Below are positions 23,201 to 34,440 of a stretch of 64,000 nucleotides of DNA, piece after piece. The notes under the pieces are model-generated. The model made no database searches. It was given only the letters and a program-made list of their open reading frames with translations, and was not told the origin of the DNA. The stretch spans positions 5,456,001 through 5,520,000 of the forward strand of contig JAWHQI010000068.1 of the NCBI GenBank assembly GCA_033032865.1. Reading direction: 5' to 3'. This DNA comes from Dactylorhiza incarnata. Lineage: Eukaryota > Streptophyta > Magnoliopsida > Asparagales > Orchidaceae. Each line of letters starts with the position of its first letter. The stretch's first letter is position 1. The position numbers and the translations under genes were made by a program.

Positions 23201-24827
23201 TCGTGCTTGGGATTGATGAAAGATCGTCTTTCGCCTAGCGTGTCATAAACAACATAGGGTTAATACAAGTGAAACAGTAAGAGGGCTATGCTTATGGGTT
23301 GATACCAACAACACTAAGTGTCTTGAGAATGGAGGATTTGGGGTGTCATCCCATTATAGTTCCCCGTACCGTATCGAGCCCCTTACAGGGTAATCCTCGG
23401 GAAGTCCAAGATATACCATAAATTGTAGGGATAAGTTGATGTATAAGATTAAATAAATAATGCACACACCCACACCCCATAGTTACGGGAGGTTAGTTGG
23501 TTTGGTTGTACGAGCAGTAGGCTCGGTGGCTGAAGAAGCAGACTAGTTAGTCCGGTGAGCTTGTGACTCAGTAATGCTTATTGGTATGGACGGGTTGGTC
23601 CGACGAACCGTTGGCTCGGAAGGTTATGATGACGTGCATGATAGCCCAGGGAGTTTAAGGCTCGGGTTATAGTAGAACATGTTTGCATGTGCATGAAGGT
23701 GGTGGGACTTCGGTAATGGACGATCGTTCACACCGACGTCAATACGTTGACTCGGCAAGTGTGGAATTTGCACTTCGCCATGAAAGTCTTGTGGTCCAGC
23801 CAGTAAGAGTACGCAGATACTCCGCAGTTTTGCGTTGAGGCGTACGATAGGTCTAGGTTAGGTAGTGTGAATACCCACCTAGAGGTGGGCGAGGCCCAAC
23901 CCACCGCTTCTGTTTGCCACTATAGGAGTATCCTGGGAGTCTTGCTAGCTCCAAAAAGGGTGAACTAAAGGTCTGTACGCATAAAGTCGAAGTGTGTGAG
24001 CTGCACTTGTATAAACATAACATAAACTGCATAACTCTGCATGTCATGGCATAAACATTGCATTTTAACCCATACCCCTATCGTATAAATTAGTTATGGG
24101 ACTCTTTATACAATAGGCCTTGCTAAACGACCCCTTGGTCTATAGGTTTGTATGGGAATTCCTATAAATCAATGGTTACTTTTATATTATATACTTGTCT
24201 TTATTTACTGCTCTTTAATTGCTCTTTACCATGCTTTATTTATTGCTTCAAATGTATATATACCTGAGTAGTGGTAGATATTTCCTGTAGACTAGATCCG
24301 TCGTCATCTTCTTTGTTTTATACCCCTTGCTGTCCTCCGCTGCATCCTCCCACACGGTGCCTAGGAGCCATTGGGGGTGGGGTGGGGAACATAAGGCTTA
24401 GTCTTTTAGACTAACGGTCGGTGGACCATATCATTTTAGGGGATCGAGGAGACGCAACAGCACTAGAGGATAGTGCAGGTGGAGGCATGCCAGTCTAGTA
24501 CAGGAGCACAGGATTCAAGATCAGTGAGTGATTAGTAGTTAGCTTCCGCGAGTGATCTTGTAGTGAGGACATGATGTACAAGGCATGAGCCCTTTACTAT
24601 TATAACTTTGTTATTTCAGTTATATTATGTGGACATTTATTATATATAGCATGTGATTTGTGGACTTGAACTTCCATTTGTTCGTTTATTCTTTTCTTCT
24701 TCTGTGATCGATATGGCCGACAGGATCGGCATTTTGTAGTGGCGACCTTACCAAGTGATGGTGTCACCGCAAAGCGGCGGTTCTGGGCATAAGACCCGGG
24801 TTTTTAAAAAAAAATTGGGGTCTTACA
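20201..24827 (+). repeat. 3' LTR of F
   Basis: 4627 bp, TGTAACATCC...TCTTACA, preceded by ttattgggatt in place of a long PPT. It provides the empty site for S. Confidence 0.94.
23321..23411 (+). ncRNA. Shared 90-nt module, copy in F 3' LTR
   Basis: Partner of the copy at 15753-15843, 91 nt, with about ten differences; the ends TCTTG and GTCCAAGA are unchanged. Confidence 0.6.
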
Positions 24828-24852
24828 TCTTCGCTTTAGATCGAGGAGCCAT
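24828..24852 (-). pseudogene. Antisense frame in G, start codon part
   Basis: ATG at 24852 (minus) opens MAPRSKAK; after removing F and one TCTTC copy the frame continues in phase at 11506 as KSAELAVAAAAVGVP before its first stop. A basic N end followed by an Ala-rich stretch. This shows that the frame existed before F landed in it. Confidence 0.6.
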
Positions 24853-24895
24853 CTTCCACATTATTATAAGAAAAATAAAAATTAAACAAGAATCA

Positions 24896-24966
24896 CTAGC
24901 GCTAGCACTAGCATTAGATCCAGGCGCTAGCACTAGCGCCTGCAGTAGTGCTGGCACTAGTCCTAT
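24896..24966 (-). repeat. Internal GCGCTAGC cluster of G, right
   Basis: tagcgctagcactagc, then ggcgctagcactagcgcc (a near-perfect hairpin) and agtgctggcactag, 45 to 115 bp upstream of the antisense start codon. Same motif as the G U3. Confidence 0.75.
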
Positions 24967-25049
24967 GATCTAAAACACTAGATCTACCTACTATGCAATG
25001 TTACCGAATCCTAACCTTCTCAAATAGCTACATCCAAGAATCCCACATG

Positions 25050-25420
25050 TTCTAGGTAAAATAAAAACTAGAAATCTTCATAAAAATTCAAAATGTAAAA
25101 CAAAAATCATAAAAAATAGTGGAGATCCTATTTTGATCTAACCTTCTTCTAGATCCATCATCAAAATCAAAAGTTTTCTTAAATGAGTTCTTAAATCTTC
25201 ATCACAAACATCAAAATCAAATCTTTAAAACAAGAATCATAAAAATGATGAAGATTTGTCCTAGTTCCTCTCTTTAAAAAACAAAAAGATCAAACATCTT
25301 AGATCTATGATCTAAACCACTTGATAACTTCAAATATCTTCATCTTTAACATCAAAATCAAAGTTTAAAATAAAAACCATAAGAAATGATGAAGATTTAC
25401 CTTAGATCTATACGTGGGCT
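25050..25420. repeat. Degenerate tandem repeat in G
   Basis: About three copies of a 110-130 bp AT-rich unit containing catcaaaatcaaa, aaacaagaatcataa and atgatgaagattt. Confidence 0.6.
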
Positions 25421-25494
25421 GTGCTATCTGATAGGTTTTTTGGAAGAGCTTGAGGTGTAATGGCCGAAATGATAAGGGAAAGGAGATTTAACTA

Positions 25495-25531
25495 ATGCAG
25501 CGCTATCGTTAGCGCGGGCGGTATCGCTTGG
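25495..25531. repeat. Further GCGCTA hairpin in G
   Basis: gcgctatcgttagcgc (arms GCGCTA/TAGCGC with one central change) followed by gcgggcggtatcgc; same motif family as the U3 cluster. Confidence 0.6.
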
Positions 25532-25788
25532 TTCTAATTTTCTGTATTTTTAAAATTTTAGAAAATCCCTAAAAATATGCTCTATTATATGTACTACTTA
25601 TTTTTGCATTTCTGTCTTGAATTGATTTTTGGAAAAAAAAATACAAAAGCCAAATTACAAAAAATATTTTTTACTCCCTTTCTTTGTTTATTTGTTTGAT
25701 TTCTATTTCTATATGCAAAAATCAAATACAAAAATATAAAAAAAGAATTATCAAAAATCATTTTTTTAAACTTTTCTATTTACATGTA

Positions 25789-25878
25789 TCTTGTGAAAGG
25801 GAGATTTGGGCTATCATCCCATCACATCCCCTAGTACTTGGTGAACCCCTCACATGGTAGACCTCGGGAACTCCAAGA
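25789..25878 (+). ncRNA. Shared 90-nt module, copy in G
   Basis: 90 nt from TCTTGTGAAAGGGAG to AACTCCAAGA in the 3' untranslated part of G. Over most of its length it matches the A copies (GCTATCATCCCATC, CCTAGTAC, GAACCCCTCAC, ACCTCG.GAA.TCCAAGA), although G is copia and A is gypsy. Ends UCUUG/CAAGA pair; GGUGA/UCAC can form the inner hairpin. Confidence 0.65.
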
Positions 25879-27240
25879 TCAATTATAAGTGTTCAAACTT
25901 TAAAACAATTTTATAAAATCTAAAAAAAACTGTATGGATTTTATTGTTTATATCAAGCATGATTTCATCTTTCATTTAGACCTTCTACAATGTTGGAATT
26001 CATTTTTTTCAATCTACTTTGAACATTATTTTTATCATGCTTTGATATATCTAATCACATGTGCATAAATTGTATTGACAAAGTGTTGTGTAAAACTAAG
26101 CGTAGCATGCCTCTAATAATGAGTAAATGTTTTATGTTTGATAATGATCTTTCTTCACGCACTTATTTTGGCAAAGTTTACATGTGCTTCTAATCTAAGA
26201 ATGCTTGCCTGTGTATTGTAATTGTACAATGAATTAAATTTGCACAAGTATCTTACCTACAGTACTTTTATTTGCACTCTTAAAATTAAGAAAAGTGGTT
26301 GTGCTTTTAAAACTTCATTGGTTTGCAAAACAAGTGTATTCAGAGAGCTTTGTACAAAACAAAAAAAATGAATGAAATAAAATGACAAAGATAACTCCAC
26401 CAAGCACTACTTGAACCTCCTAATAAGTCTTAATGAGCATTGTGAGGTTGAGAACCTTGGAAAGAATAGTAAAGTGTCTTGTGCAAACCATAAATTGTTT
26501 CTTTACACCACTTGGTCTTTTCAATGTGCGATGAAGGGTGTTGAAGTAAATTATTTGTGTTTTATTGTGCACTTTACTCTACATTTGTCTTGTATTTTTG
26601 ATTAAATCATTTATTTACTCTCTTCAAAATACACTTATGTGCACACCATTATCTTCCATAACACTTCTTCTCATGAGAATTGGATCCTAATGCTAAATTA
26701 TATACTCTCTTTATATATAAAATGCACTAGATAACCTAGCATGCTCTCTACAATGTTTGGTATGTTTTGAGTTTGTGGATTACAATAACATTGTAGTAGT
26801 TTCTTTTTTGATATCTTTTTTCATGCTTGGTTATTTTATGGTAATCTTTAAAGACTAAAAGAAAAATGATTTACAAAAACATCTTATTCTTTTGGACTTT
26901 CACTTATATTTCTTCTTATGAATCGTCATGTTTACTAAAAGATGTTTCTTGTATTTCTATAAGTCTCCCGCAACATTACCATATAACTTTTACCTTGTGT
27001 TTTTTATGCTTATCTCAAGTCTTAAAACTCAGAATTCCTTTTCTTTAACAAAGTGGCAGACTTGCTTGGTAATTTTTATATTGTTCTCTTTATGCTAAAA
27101 AACTCTGATCTATTTCTAAAAATTTTAATGCTTAAAACTCCTTATCATTTCATTTCCTCTAAAAAGCTTGATCATGCCTTATCTTTTTATCAAAAAATCC
27201 TCTTTTTGTGTTTATTGCTTCCTTGCCCACTTTTGCAAAT
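25879..27240 (+). other. G 3' untranslated region
   Basis: AT-rich, with short frames of no recognised type. Perhaps the remnant of an env-like or pol region, but no motif supports this. Confidence 0.5.
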
Positions 27241-27244
27241 AACA

Positions 27245-27512
27245 AAAGGGGGGAGAACTAACATGATAAATATTAATTGCTATCAAATGGGAAAACTAAC
27301 ATGACTAATGATTAAGATGATCGCTTAGATATTAGGGGAGCATTCACATGGGGGGAGCATGTATTTAGGGGAAGCAATTCTATATACTTATATCGACATT
27401 ATCCTAAGTCATCACTTTCACACACACACACACACACAAGTAGGTTTCATCATCCTTATATATTAATGCTCAGATTTATCATTAATGGATTTGTTATTAT
27501 CAAAAAGGGGAG
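27245..27512 (+). promoter_or_regulatory. Multiple polypurine tracts of G
   Basis: Purine tracts aaaggggggag (27245-27255), aggggag (about 27333), atggggggag (about 27348), aggggaag (about 27367) and the terminal aaaaaggggag (27502-27512) before TGTTGG. Repeated PPTs are described for Sireviruses. A (CA)9 run lies at about 27420-27438. Confidence 0.8.
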
Positions 27513-27514
27513 TT

Positions 27515-28603
27515 TGTTGGAACAGGGTCTTCCACATCTCCTAGGTTTGAGAATAACAAATCCTATGTGTATTTCATCTTGTGTGCTTAAGTGTGCAGGA
27601 AATAAGTCCATATGACTCAAGGATAACATAAGAAAGTTGCCCCAAGATTTGAACCCAAAATTCCAACATGCACACTAGCGCCAGTGGTAGCACCTAGCGT
27701 AGGCGCTAACTATGATTAGCGAAATTCCGGGAGCATCTTTAGATGGATTTAGCGCCAGACGGTAGCGGATAGCACATGCGGTAGCGTGAAACACAAGAGG
27801 CAAGGCGGCAGATTTTCCCTGGAATGAAAGATATGCGCTCACAGAATAATTCTATATCGGGATAGCGTCGGCGCTAGCGCTAGCGCAGGCGCTAGCGCTC
27901 ACTCCTATAAAAGGAGGACTCTTCTCTCGTTTTCCTTACACAAGTTTTATGGAGGTTGAGTGCTAGAATTCTAGAGCCTTATTCTGCTGAAAAGTGATCT
28001 CCCACCAAAGTAACGTGAATTTCTGAAGGAGGATTTCTTCACGTCGTATCCGACCGAAGATCGCTTCATCAACGCTTATACTACAACGGTCCTTCGTCTC
28101 AAACTTCAGAAGTTCTTCAGAGGGAGATTTTAATATTAATGTCATTTAAATTCACATCTTTTCTTATTATCATTTAGTAAATTCGCATCGTGTTGATGAC
28201 TAGGTCTGGGTAGGACTTAGGGTAGAAATTCACCTCGTGTTGGCGACTGGGTCTATGGTGTAGATCTACGGGGTGTTCGAGGCCATTTCTGAGGAAGGAT
28301 TGGCTAGAGCGGCTTGAGGCCATATCCTGGGAAGGATAGGCTAGGGCCACCGGTTCGTGAGGATACGATTCGGGATAGAAAATGAAAATGAGTCTATTAT
28401 TATTCGCCTCCGATTTCTAGCGTTATAAGAAATCAAGTTTTGTAAAGTGTTCTTTTCATATTAATAAAATGATGTCTCATTTTTATTTGCTTAATTTCTT
28501 ATCATAGTCTCTTATATTTTCAAATATAACAAAATATATCGTAGGTTTTTAAAACCCTTATTCACCCCCCCCCCCCCCTCTAAGGGCGCACACCCATCCA
28601 ACA
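27515..28603 (+). repeat. 3' LTR of G (1.09 kb)
   Basis: TGTTGG at the start and CCAACA at the end. Contains the U3 palindrome cluster, TATA box 27906-27913, repeats in R (aggccat, ggctag phrases at about 28280-28345) and a C14 run at about 28565-28578 in the TATTCACCC...CTCTA context shared with the copia LTRs C1 and C2. Confidence 0.9.
27673..27913 (+). promoter_or_regulatory. G U3 palindrome cluster and TATA box
   Basis: Motif GCGCTAGCGC and partial forms (tagcgcc, gtagcg, ggcgcta) from 27673, densest at 27871-27898. TATAAAAG follows at 27906-27913, itself within CTCCT-ATAAA-AGGAG. Confidence 0.82.
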
Positions 28604-29304
28604 CCTCCCCCTCTCCAAATTGTTAAAGCCTAAACTCAAGGAGACCACTGGAATTTATAGGAAATAATTCCAAGTTACACGCCCCTGGTCACGGGCGTGA
28701 CTGGGGTGCGTGTAAGCACTGTTCATCTCAGCTTCGACAATGGCGTGGGTCTTGCGTGATGGCACAATGAAAAAGGGAAATAAACGCCTGTGTAATGTTG
28801 GTCACAGACATGTAATCTAGCAGCTTCATTAAATGCGGCGTGGGTCTAGATGATGGCATGGCGGTGAGCAGAGATCATGCGCAAATGTCACGGGCGTGAC
28901 TTCTGGGTCACGAGCGTGACTTGGGTTGACTTCTCGACGACATCTCCACTTCTCGACGGCAACATTGCTGGCAGGATCCTATGTTTACACGCCACAGGTC
29001 ACGGGCATGACCCTTGGGTCATGGGGATGACTGGGGGGCGTGACTTGCTGTGAACGAGCTCAAATGTGCGACACCAATTCTGGACTAGTGTTTAGGTTAC
29101 ACGCCCCTGGTCATGGGCGTGACTGGGGGCGTGTAATGCAATTTTCCCAAATTTGTCCCAAAATTCTGCAAAAATAAACATAAGCCAAATTAGAATCCAA
29201 TTTTATAAAACTATGTATAACCTAAAAATGACATGAAAAAGAAAAATTCAAATTAAATAATTACTAAAATTTCTATTAAAAAGTTATATAAAAATTACTT
29301 ATCA
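28604..29304 (-). repeat. 3' LTR of A, interrupted by G
   Basis: Matches 38701-39413 closely. The remainder should lie left of the window beyond G. TATA box (CCTATAAA) at 28654-28661. Confidence 0.9.
28675..29140 (-). repeat. A U3 hairpin cluster, 3' LTR copy
   Basis: GTCACG-GG-CGTGAC hairpins, two of them set inside an outer stem TTACACGCCCC/GGGCGTGTAA (28675-28715 and about 29097-29138). Several copies have single decayed CpG sites. Confidence 0.85.
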
Positions 29305-29321
29305 AATACCCCCATACTTAA
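29305..29321 (-). promoter_or_regulatory. Terminal polypurine tract of A
   Basis: CTTAAGTATGGGGGTATT on the minus strand, directly before TGATAAG of the 3' LTR; same phrase as B at 56309-56325. Confidence 0.88.
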
Positions 29322-30445
29322 GGTTTTGCTATTCCAGAGCAAAAGTATGAGACATAATTTATAAGACATTCATAAAAATTTCTAATTATAAACTAAAATT
29401 TCATGAAAAGTAACTTATGAATAAATTCTAGGAGGAGTTAAGTCCTAAATTATGATGATGATTTGAAAAGAGGGAAAGTGTTTAGGAAAGAACTTCTCAA
29501 GATAATTAATTAGTTAACAAAATTATAGAAATTAATAAACTAGATTAAATTAAAATTATATGAACTCTATCATAAAAGAAACTTAAGGAAAAGTAACTTA
29601 CTAAATATTGCTCTCTCCATAGTTTAAACTAAATCTAGATCAAAGATAATTGGCGAAGGGGGATTTCACAAAATTTGGCATAAGAAGAGATTTTTGAAAC
29701 TCAAAATTTATTTTCTAATTTGTATATGTTTAGGAGTAATGAATTTTATCCTCTTACTCCATGCCATATAATCTCTTATAATTCTCTTCAAATAAAAACA
29801 AAAAATGTATATGTTTAGGAGTAATGAATTTTCTCCTCTCACTCCATGCCATATAATCTCTTAAATGAATTTGGGTGCATATGTTTGGGGAATAATCGAT
29901 TTTATCCTCTTATTCCCATGACATATGATCCTTTAAAATATGTTTTCTTATGCCATCAAAAGTGGTGGGTAGGAAAAATTTCTAGCATATAAATTAAATT
30001 ATGTTGAGAGCAAATTCTAGTAAATTTAAATTTCCTAAGATCTATAAAGCTAAAAGAAAATATAATAGAAATCTAAAGTGGTTTAACAAATTTACTACAA
30101 AACGAAGCCATTTAAAATAAAAAGAGAAGTCATGCTTAAAAAAATTCTCTAATCAAGCTCAAATCATAAATTGATTCTTAAAACAAGATTACCTAAAATT
30201 TAAATTTAATAAACTATGATAAACAAAATTTTAGCCAATTAAAAACCTAAAAATGCTTTTAAATATTCTCAACTAGATTTCTAAGAACTCACAAAAACAA
30301 CAAGTAGGGGTTTTATAAAAAATTTGGGTTTTCTGTTTTATGTTTTTTTTCATATATTTTTTTGGAATTTTTGATATATTTTTTTTTCGGATTTTGATAA
30401 TGAAAGAAAGGAAAATAGTTTTAAACCCAACATTTTTTTGTTAAT
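29322..30445 (-). other. A spacer between the two PPT motifs
   Basis: AT-rich; no coding motif. In Athila elements this is where an env-like frame can lie, but none is seen. The phrase atatgtttaggagtaatgaattt occurs twice in tandem-like fashion at 29720-29850, with a third diverged copy near 29880. Confidence 0.6.
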
Positions 30446-30535
30446 TCTTGGACTTCTCGAGGTATAGCCCATGAAGGGTTCTCAACGGTACTAGGAGGTG
30501 AGATGGGATGATAGCTCAAACGTCCCTTTCCAAGA
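30446..30535 (-). ncRNA. Shared 90-nt module, 3' copy in A
   Basis: 90 nt on the minus strand, TCTTGGAAAGGGACG to AGTCCAAGA, between pol and the 3' LTR. The closing stem UCUUGGA/UCCAAGA is 7 bp. About 14 differences from the leader copy, none in the closing stem. Confidence 0.65.
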
Positions 30536-30665
30536 TTTAAATTTATTATTTTCTATTTTTTTTGAATTTTTGGGTTTTACATGTGCTTAAATAAAAGAAA
30601 ACATAAGAAAACATTTTTTTTTTACAGATTTTCTAAATTAAGAACTACATTTTTAAGAGCTATTT

Positions 30666-30702
30666 ACACCCCCATACCTAAAGTTAAACATTGTCCCCAA
30701 TG
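30666..30702 (-). promoter_or_regulatory. Internal PPT-like motif of A with CATTG.CAATG palindrome
   Basis: Minus strand: CATTGGGGACAATG then, 7 bases on, TTTAGGTATGGGGGTG. The same pair of motifs occurs in B at 39871-39906. Confidence 0.7.
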
Positions 30703-31039
30703 ATTAAAACAAAGTATGAAGTAAAAAAAGTAAATAATGTGCAATACAAAAAAAAGAAATGCAAGATAAAAGAGAAAGAAGAAGAAGGAAAAAGGGCCTC
30801 CCTGATTTTGAGGATCCGGGGGGAAGCGGCGGTTACCTACAAAACATGTTAAAGAAGAAACAAAAACAAGAGAAAACAAATAAAAAGATAACTTTGTGGT
30901 GCCTCCCAAAAGCGCTTTATTTAAGGTCGCGTAGCTTGACCCAATTGGCGCTCACGATATTGGTGGAAGAATTATTGAATCACTCTTTTCGTTCGAAAGA
31001 TCTTCTGGAAGATATTACTTAAGGCGGTGCCCATTTACT

Positions 31040-31972
31040 TTGAAGGAACCTTTTTCCGGGTGGGAAATTCGGATTGTCCCATAGGACCAAACCTCTTTAA
31101 CAATAAAGGGTCCGAACCATCGAGATTTTAGCTTTCCCAGAAAATGGCGAAGGCGAGATTTTAGTTTTTGAAAATTTTATATTTTTATCGTGGTAAAACT
31201 TTCTTCGCTCCTTTAATAATTTGTCGCCTTCGTACGCATTCGCTCGCCACTCATCTAATTCATTCATTTGAAATTTCCTTTTCTCGACCGCTAACGTAGA
31301 ATCGAGATTTTGAAATTTAAGCGCCAAAAATGTGCGGTCTTTTAGTTCGACCAGAAGATGAAAAGCCTTGCCATAAACCAATCGATATGGTGCACAATCG
31401 ATATAGGTCTTGTTCGCCGTTCGATAGGCCCATAACGCGTCATCGAGCTTAAGCGCTCAGTGCTTCCGATTAATAGAAATAGTTTTTTCCAAAATCAACT
31501 GTAATTCTCGATTTACGACTTCGACTTGGCCGCTCGTTTGTGGGTGATAAGCAGTGGAGAGTTTGTTCCTGACACCATATTTTGCTAAAAATTTTGTGAA
31601 TTGGCTATTGCAAAAATGGGTACCGCGATCACTAACTATAGCACGATGCGTACCAATTTGATAGAATATATTTTTTAAGAAGTTAATGACAACTCTCGCA
31701 TCATTGGTGGGGAGAGCTTGCATTTCTGCCCACCTTGACACGTAGTCGACCGCAACGAGAATGTATTTGTTTGAAAAAGAGGGAGGGAGGGGACCAACGA
31801 AATCAATACACCAAAGATAAAAAATTTTGTATTCTAAGAAAATATTTTGGGGCATCTCATCCCGGCGGAAGATGTTCCCCGACTGCTGGAAGCTGTCGCA
31901 AGCACTCACAAGGGTGTGAGCATCTTTGAAGAGTGTGGGCCAATAAAAGCCCGCCTTCAGCGCCTTCCTCAC
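31040..31972 (-). pseudogene. A integrase
   Basis: Open piece 31457-31972 holds FYWPTLFKDA of the zinc domain, CIDFVGPLPPSF (first Asp), SDRGTHFCN (second Asp) and TSGQVEVVNREL (third residue Glu kept). The zinc domain has SFQQSG where CxxC-type residues are usual. After a frame change, 31097-31381 gives the C-terminal part (AFHLLVELKDRTFLALK). Athila-type integrase, decayed. Confidence 0.87.
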
Positions 31973-32042
31973 GGTTCAGTTCGCTTGATAATGACCACCG
32001 GTTGGTCCCTCGTGACAATGCCGTAAATTTTTTATACCTTCC

Positions 32043-32744
32043 TCAATCGAAATGCATCTTCTCACTACCTGGTTTGCACAAACACGGAATAAAAAGGGGT
32101 TCCTCACAAAAATAATTCTTTAAATCAGAAAAGAATTTCTTCTTTTGCTGACTCGAGAATTCTGTTGGTAGGACCCGGGCTACTAGATAATTAGCCAAAT
32201 CCGCAAACCAGGGGGTGGAAGATGTATTTAAATTTTCGAGAGTGAGGAGGCGCTCTTTAGGGAATTTATCATTAATGTTGACTTCTATTAACGCTTCCGT
32301 GGCGGGATTTTCTAAACAGGAAAGATGATCGGCCGTCAAGTTTTCGGTTCCCCTTTTGTCCCGGATCTCTAGATCAAATTCCTGCATGAGGAGGATCCAT
32401 CACAAAATATGGGTCTTGGCATTCGATTTACTTAAAAGATATCTAAGAGTGGAGTGATCTGTGAAGACGATAACTTTTGAGATAGTGATGTACGACCTAC
32501 ACTTATCAAAAGCAAAAACAATTGCTAGAAGCTCCTTCTCAATAGTGGTGTAGTTTTCTTGTGCCGACGTGAGTGTCTTGCTTGCATAATGAATTGGGTG
32601 GAAATACTTACTCACCCGTTGACCTAATACAATGCCTACCACAATATCACTCGCATCACACATAATTTCGAAGGGTAGCGACAAATCCGGCGCAACTAGA
32701 ATCGGAGAATTTATAAGCTTTTCTTTGATAAGTTTAAAGGCCAA
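32043..32744 (-). pseudogene. A RNase H and linker
   Basis: RNase H degrades RNA of the RNA-DNA hybrid. IMCDASDIVVGIVLGQ (first Asp) and KELLAIVFAFDKC (Glu), then FTDHSTLRYL (Asp), in 32400-32744; after a frame break, LEIRDKRGTENLTADHLS in 32043-32387, the RNase H end and linker to integrase. Confidence 0.87.
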
Positions 32745-33942
32745 GTGGAATTCATCATTAAAATGGAAAGAAGATTCTTTTGCGAGAAGATGAGTAAACG
32801 GCTTCGTGATTTTGGAAAAAATTTGTACAAAGCTCCGATAAAACCCTGCGGTCCTAGGAAACTCCTAATAGCTTTTACATTTGCTGGAGGGGGGAGTTTT
32901 TCGATTACTTCGATCTTGGCCCTATCAACCTCGATCCCTTTGCCCGATATTTTATGGCCAAGGTCTAATCCTTCTTTGACCATAAAATGGCATTTCTCCC
33001 AATTAAGAGCAAAAATTGTTTCCTCACAACATTGTAGCACCCGCTCGAGATTTTTTAAACAATTTTTGAAAGAGTTTCCGAAAACGGAGAAGTCGTCCAT
33101 GAAAACCTCCATCACTTCCTCTACTAACTCGTCGAATATCGCCAACATACATCTTTGTAATGTAGCCAGCACGTTACAAAGACCAAATGACATCCTTCAA
33201 TATGCGAAGGTGCCAAAGGGACAAGTGAATGTTGTTTTCTCTTGGTCGTCGGGCGAAATAGGGATTTGAAAGTATCCCGACAAACCATCGATAAACAATA
33301 GTAGGAGTGACCTGAAAGGTGCTCTAAGATTTGATCGATAAAAGGTAACGGGAAGTGATCCTTACGGGTGGAATCATTTAGTTGTACGGGTTGGGATCAA
33401 TTCATTATTTTCATTTGCTACTACCGTTATGCCGCCTTTTTTTGGCACGACTTGTACTGGGCTAACCCAAGTACTATACGATATCGGGTAGATGATTCCC
33501 GCATCTAAATTTTGATAACTTCAGCCTTAACAACTTCTTTCATATTCGGGTTTAGCCGTCGTTGAGACTGGACCGTGTTGCGGGAATTATCCTCGAGGAA
33601 GATTTTATGAGTGCAGAAGGAAGGGTTAATACCCTTGATATCCGATATTTGCCACGCAATTGCGTGTCGGTGATTGCTTAAGACTATAGTCAATTCAAAA
33701 ATTTCCGGATCCCTAAGTTCGGATGACACAATAACGGGTAGCTTAGAGTCTTTTTCTAGAAATAGATACTTTAGGTGAGGAGGGAGTTGTTTCAATTCAA
33801 GGACGGGTGGTTCTTCATATGAAGTTTTAATTTTCAATTTTTCTAAATATAGTGGTTCGGGTGGTGTGGAGAGAGAGACTTCTTCTTCAAGACAAAAGTG
33901 CTTGGCGTGCTTAGAATCAGTACACAATGTGGAGACTAACAC
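32711..33942 (-). pseudogene. A reverse transcriptase
   Basis: 33505-33942 holds the linker before RT (SNHRHAIAWQISDIKGI), and 32711-33193 the palm with catalytic FMDDFSVFG. Between them the frame is lost: compared with element I at 63300-63345, about 40 bp coding the WRMCRDYRKLN motif are missing near 33383. RT function is destroyed. Confidence 0.87.
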
Positions 33943-33981
33943 GGGAAGTGAATAAAACTCGTTCTCAAAACATTCTTCTAA

Positions 33982-34440
33982 TTAGTAGCACGAATCGTCT
34001 TTCTCTAAGGTGTTTCGCATCGAGGGATTTATACTAAAAGTAACTTCATCGTCTCCAACCCGAAGGAGGAGCTTTCCGTTACTTACATCGATAATTGCGG
34101 GCGAGGTGGCAAGGAAGGGGAGGCCGAGTATGAGGGGTACTTCGGCATCCTCTTCGATATCAAGAATGACAGTCCACCGGGAAGATGAACTTGTCAACCT
34201 TAACGAGCACATCCTCCACTATCCCTATTGGATATTTTAATGAACGATCGGCGAGTTGAATACTCATTCGAGTGGGGCTAAGTTTCCTAGGCCTAAATTT
34301 TTGAATAACAAAAAAGGCATGGTGTTGATGCTTGCTCCAAGATCCGCTAAGGCGTGCATTATTAATGAATTGCCAAATAGACACGGGATGGAGAACCGTC
34401 CCGGTCATTTGCTTTTTGAGGCAATTTGTTGAGTACAACC
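33982..34440 (-). pseudogene. A protease region
   Basis: LADRSLKYPIGIVEDVLVKV followed, one frame over, by EVPLILGLPFLATSPAIIDV: the conserved Athila/Tat segment at the aspartic protease. The active-site D(T/S)G is not clear. A small frameshift lies near 34180. Confidence 0.8.

Larger units (their letters stand above)
11512..24827 (+). mobile_element. Element F: Tekay/Del-like gypsy element with 4.6 kb LTRs
   Basis: LTRs 11512-17261 (includes solo LTR S) and 20201-24827, ends TGTAA/TTACA, Met PBS 17265-17280, only 2.9 kb between LTRs. The target duplication TCTTC is perfect (11507-11511 and 24828-24832). The remaining integrase is of Tekay/Del chromovirus type, a lineage known for long LTRs starting TGTAACATCC. 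Gag and RT are not recognisable, so F is internally deleted or a non-autonomous derivative. Confidence 0.93.
8357..28603 (+). mobile_element. Element G: Sirevirus-like Ty1/copia, non-autonomous
   Basis: Plus-strand element: last 17 bp of the 5' LTR, Met PBS 8376-8391, decayed gag, no recognisable pol, an antisense frame, several PPTs (27245-27512) and a 3' LTR TGTTGG...CCAACA (27515-28603). Multiple PPTs and a U3 palindrome cluster are known marks of Sireviruses. F is inserted at 11511/24828. G lies in the A LTR: sequence right of 28603 begins cctcccc exactly where the other A LTR reads through at about 38701. Confidence 0.82.

Noticed and set aside
25879..27240. Env-like gene expected in some Sireviruses
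   Set aside because: Only short frames without signal peptide, membrane segment or coiled coil of adequate length.
27420..27438. (CA)n microsatellite
   Set aside because: An ordinary short dinucleotide run in the G 3' region; no further meaning assigned.
30759..31022. Lys-rich plus-strand frame of 87 codons
   Set aside because: It overlaps the 3' non-coding region and integrase end of A in antisense and is a composition effect of AAG/AAA runs.
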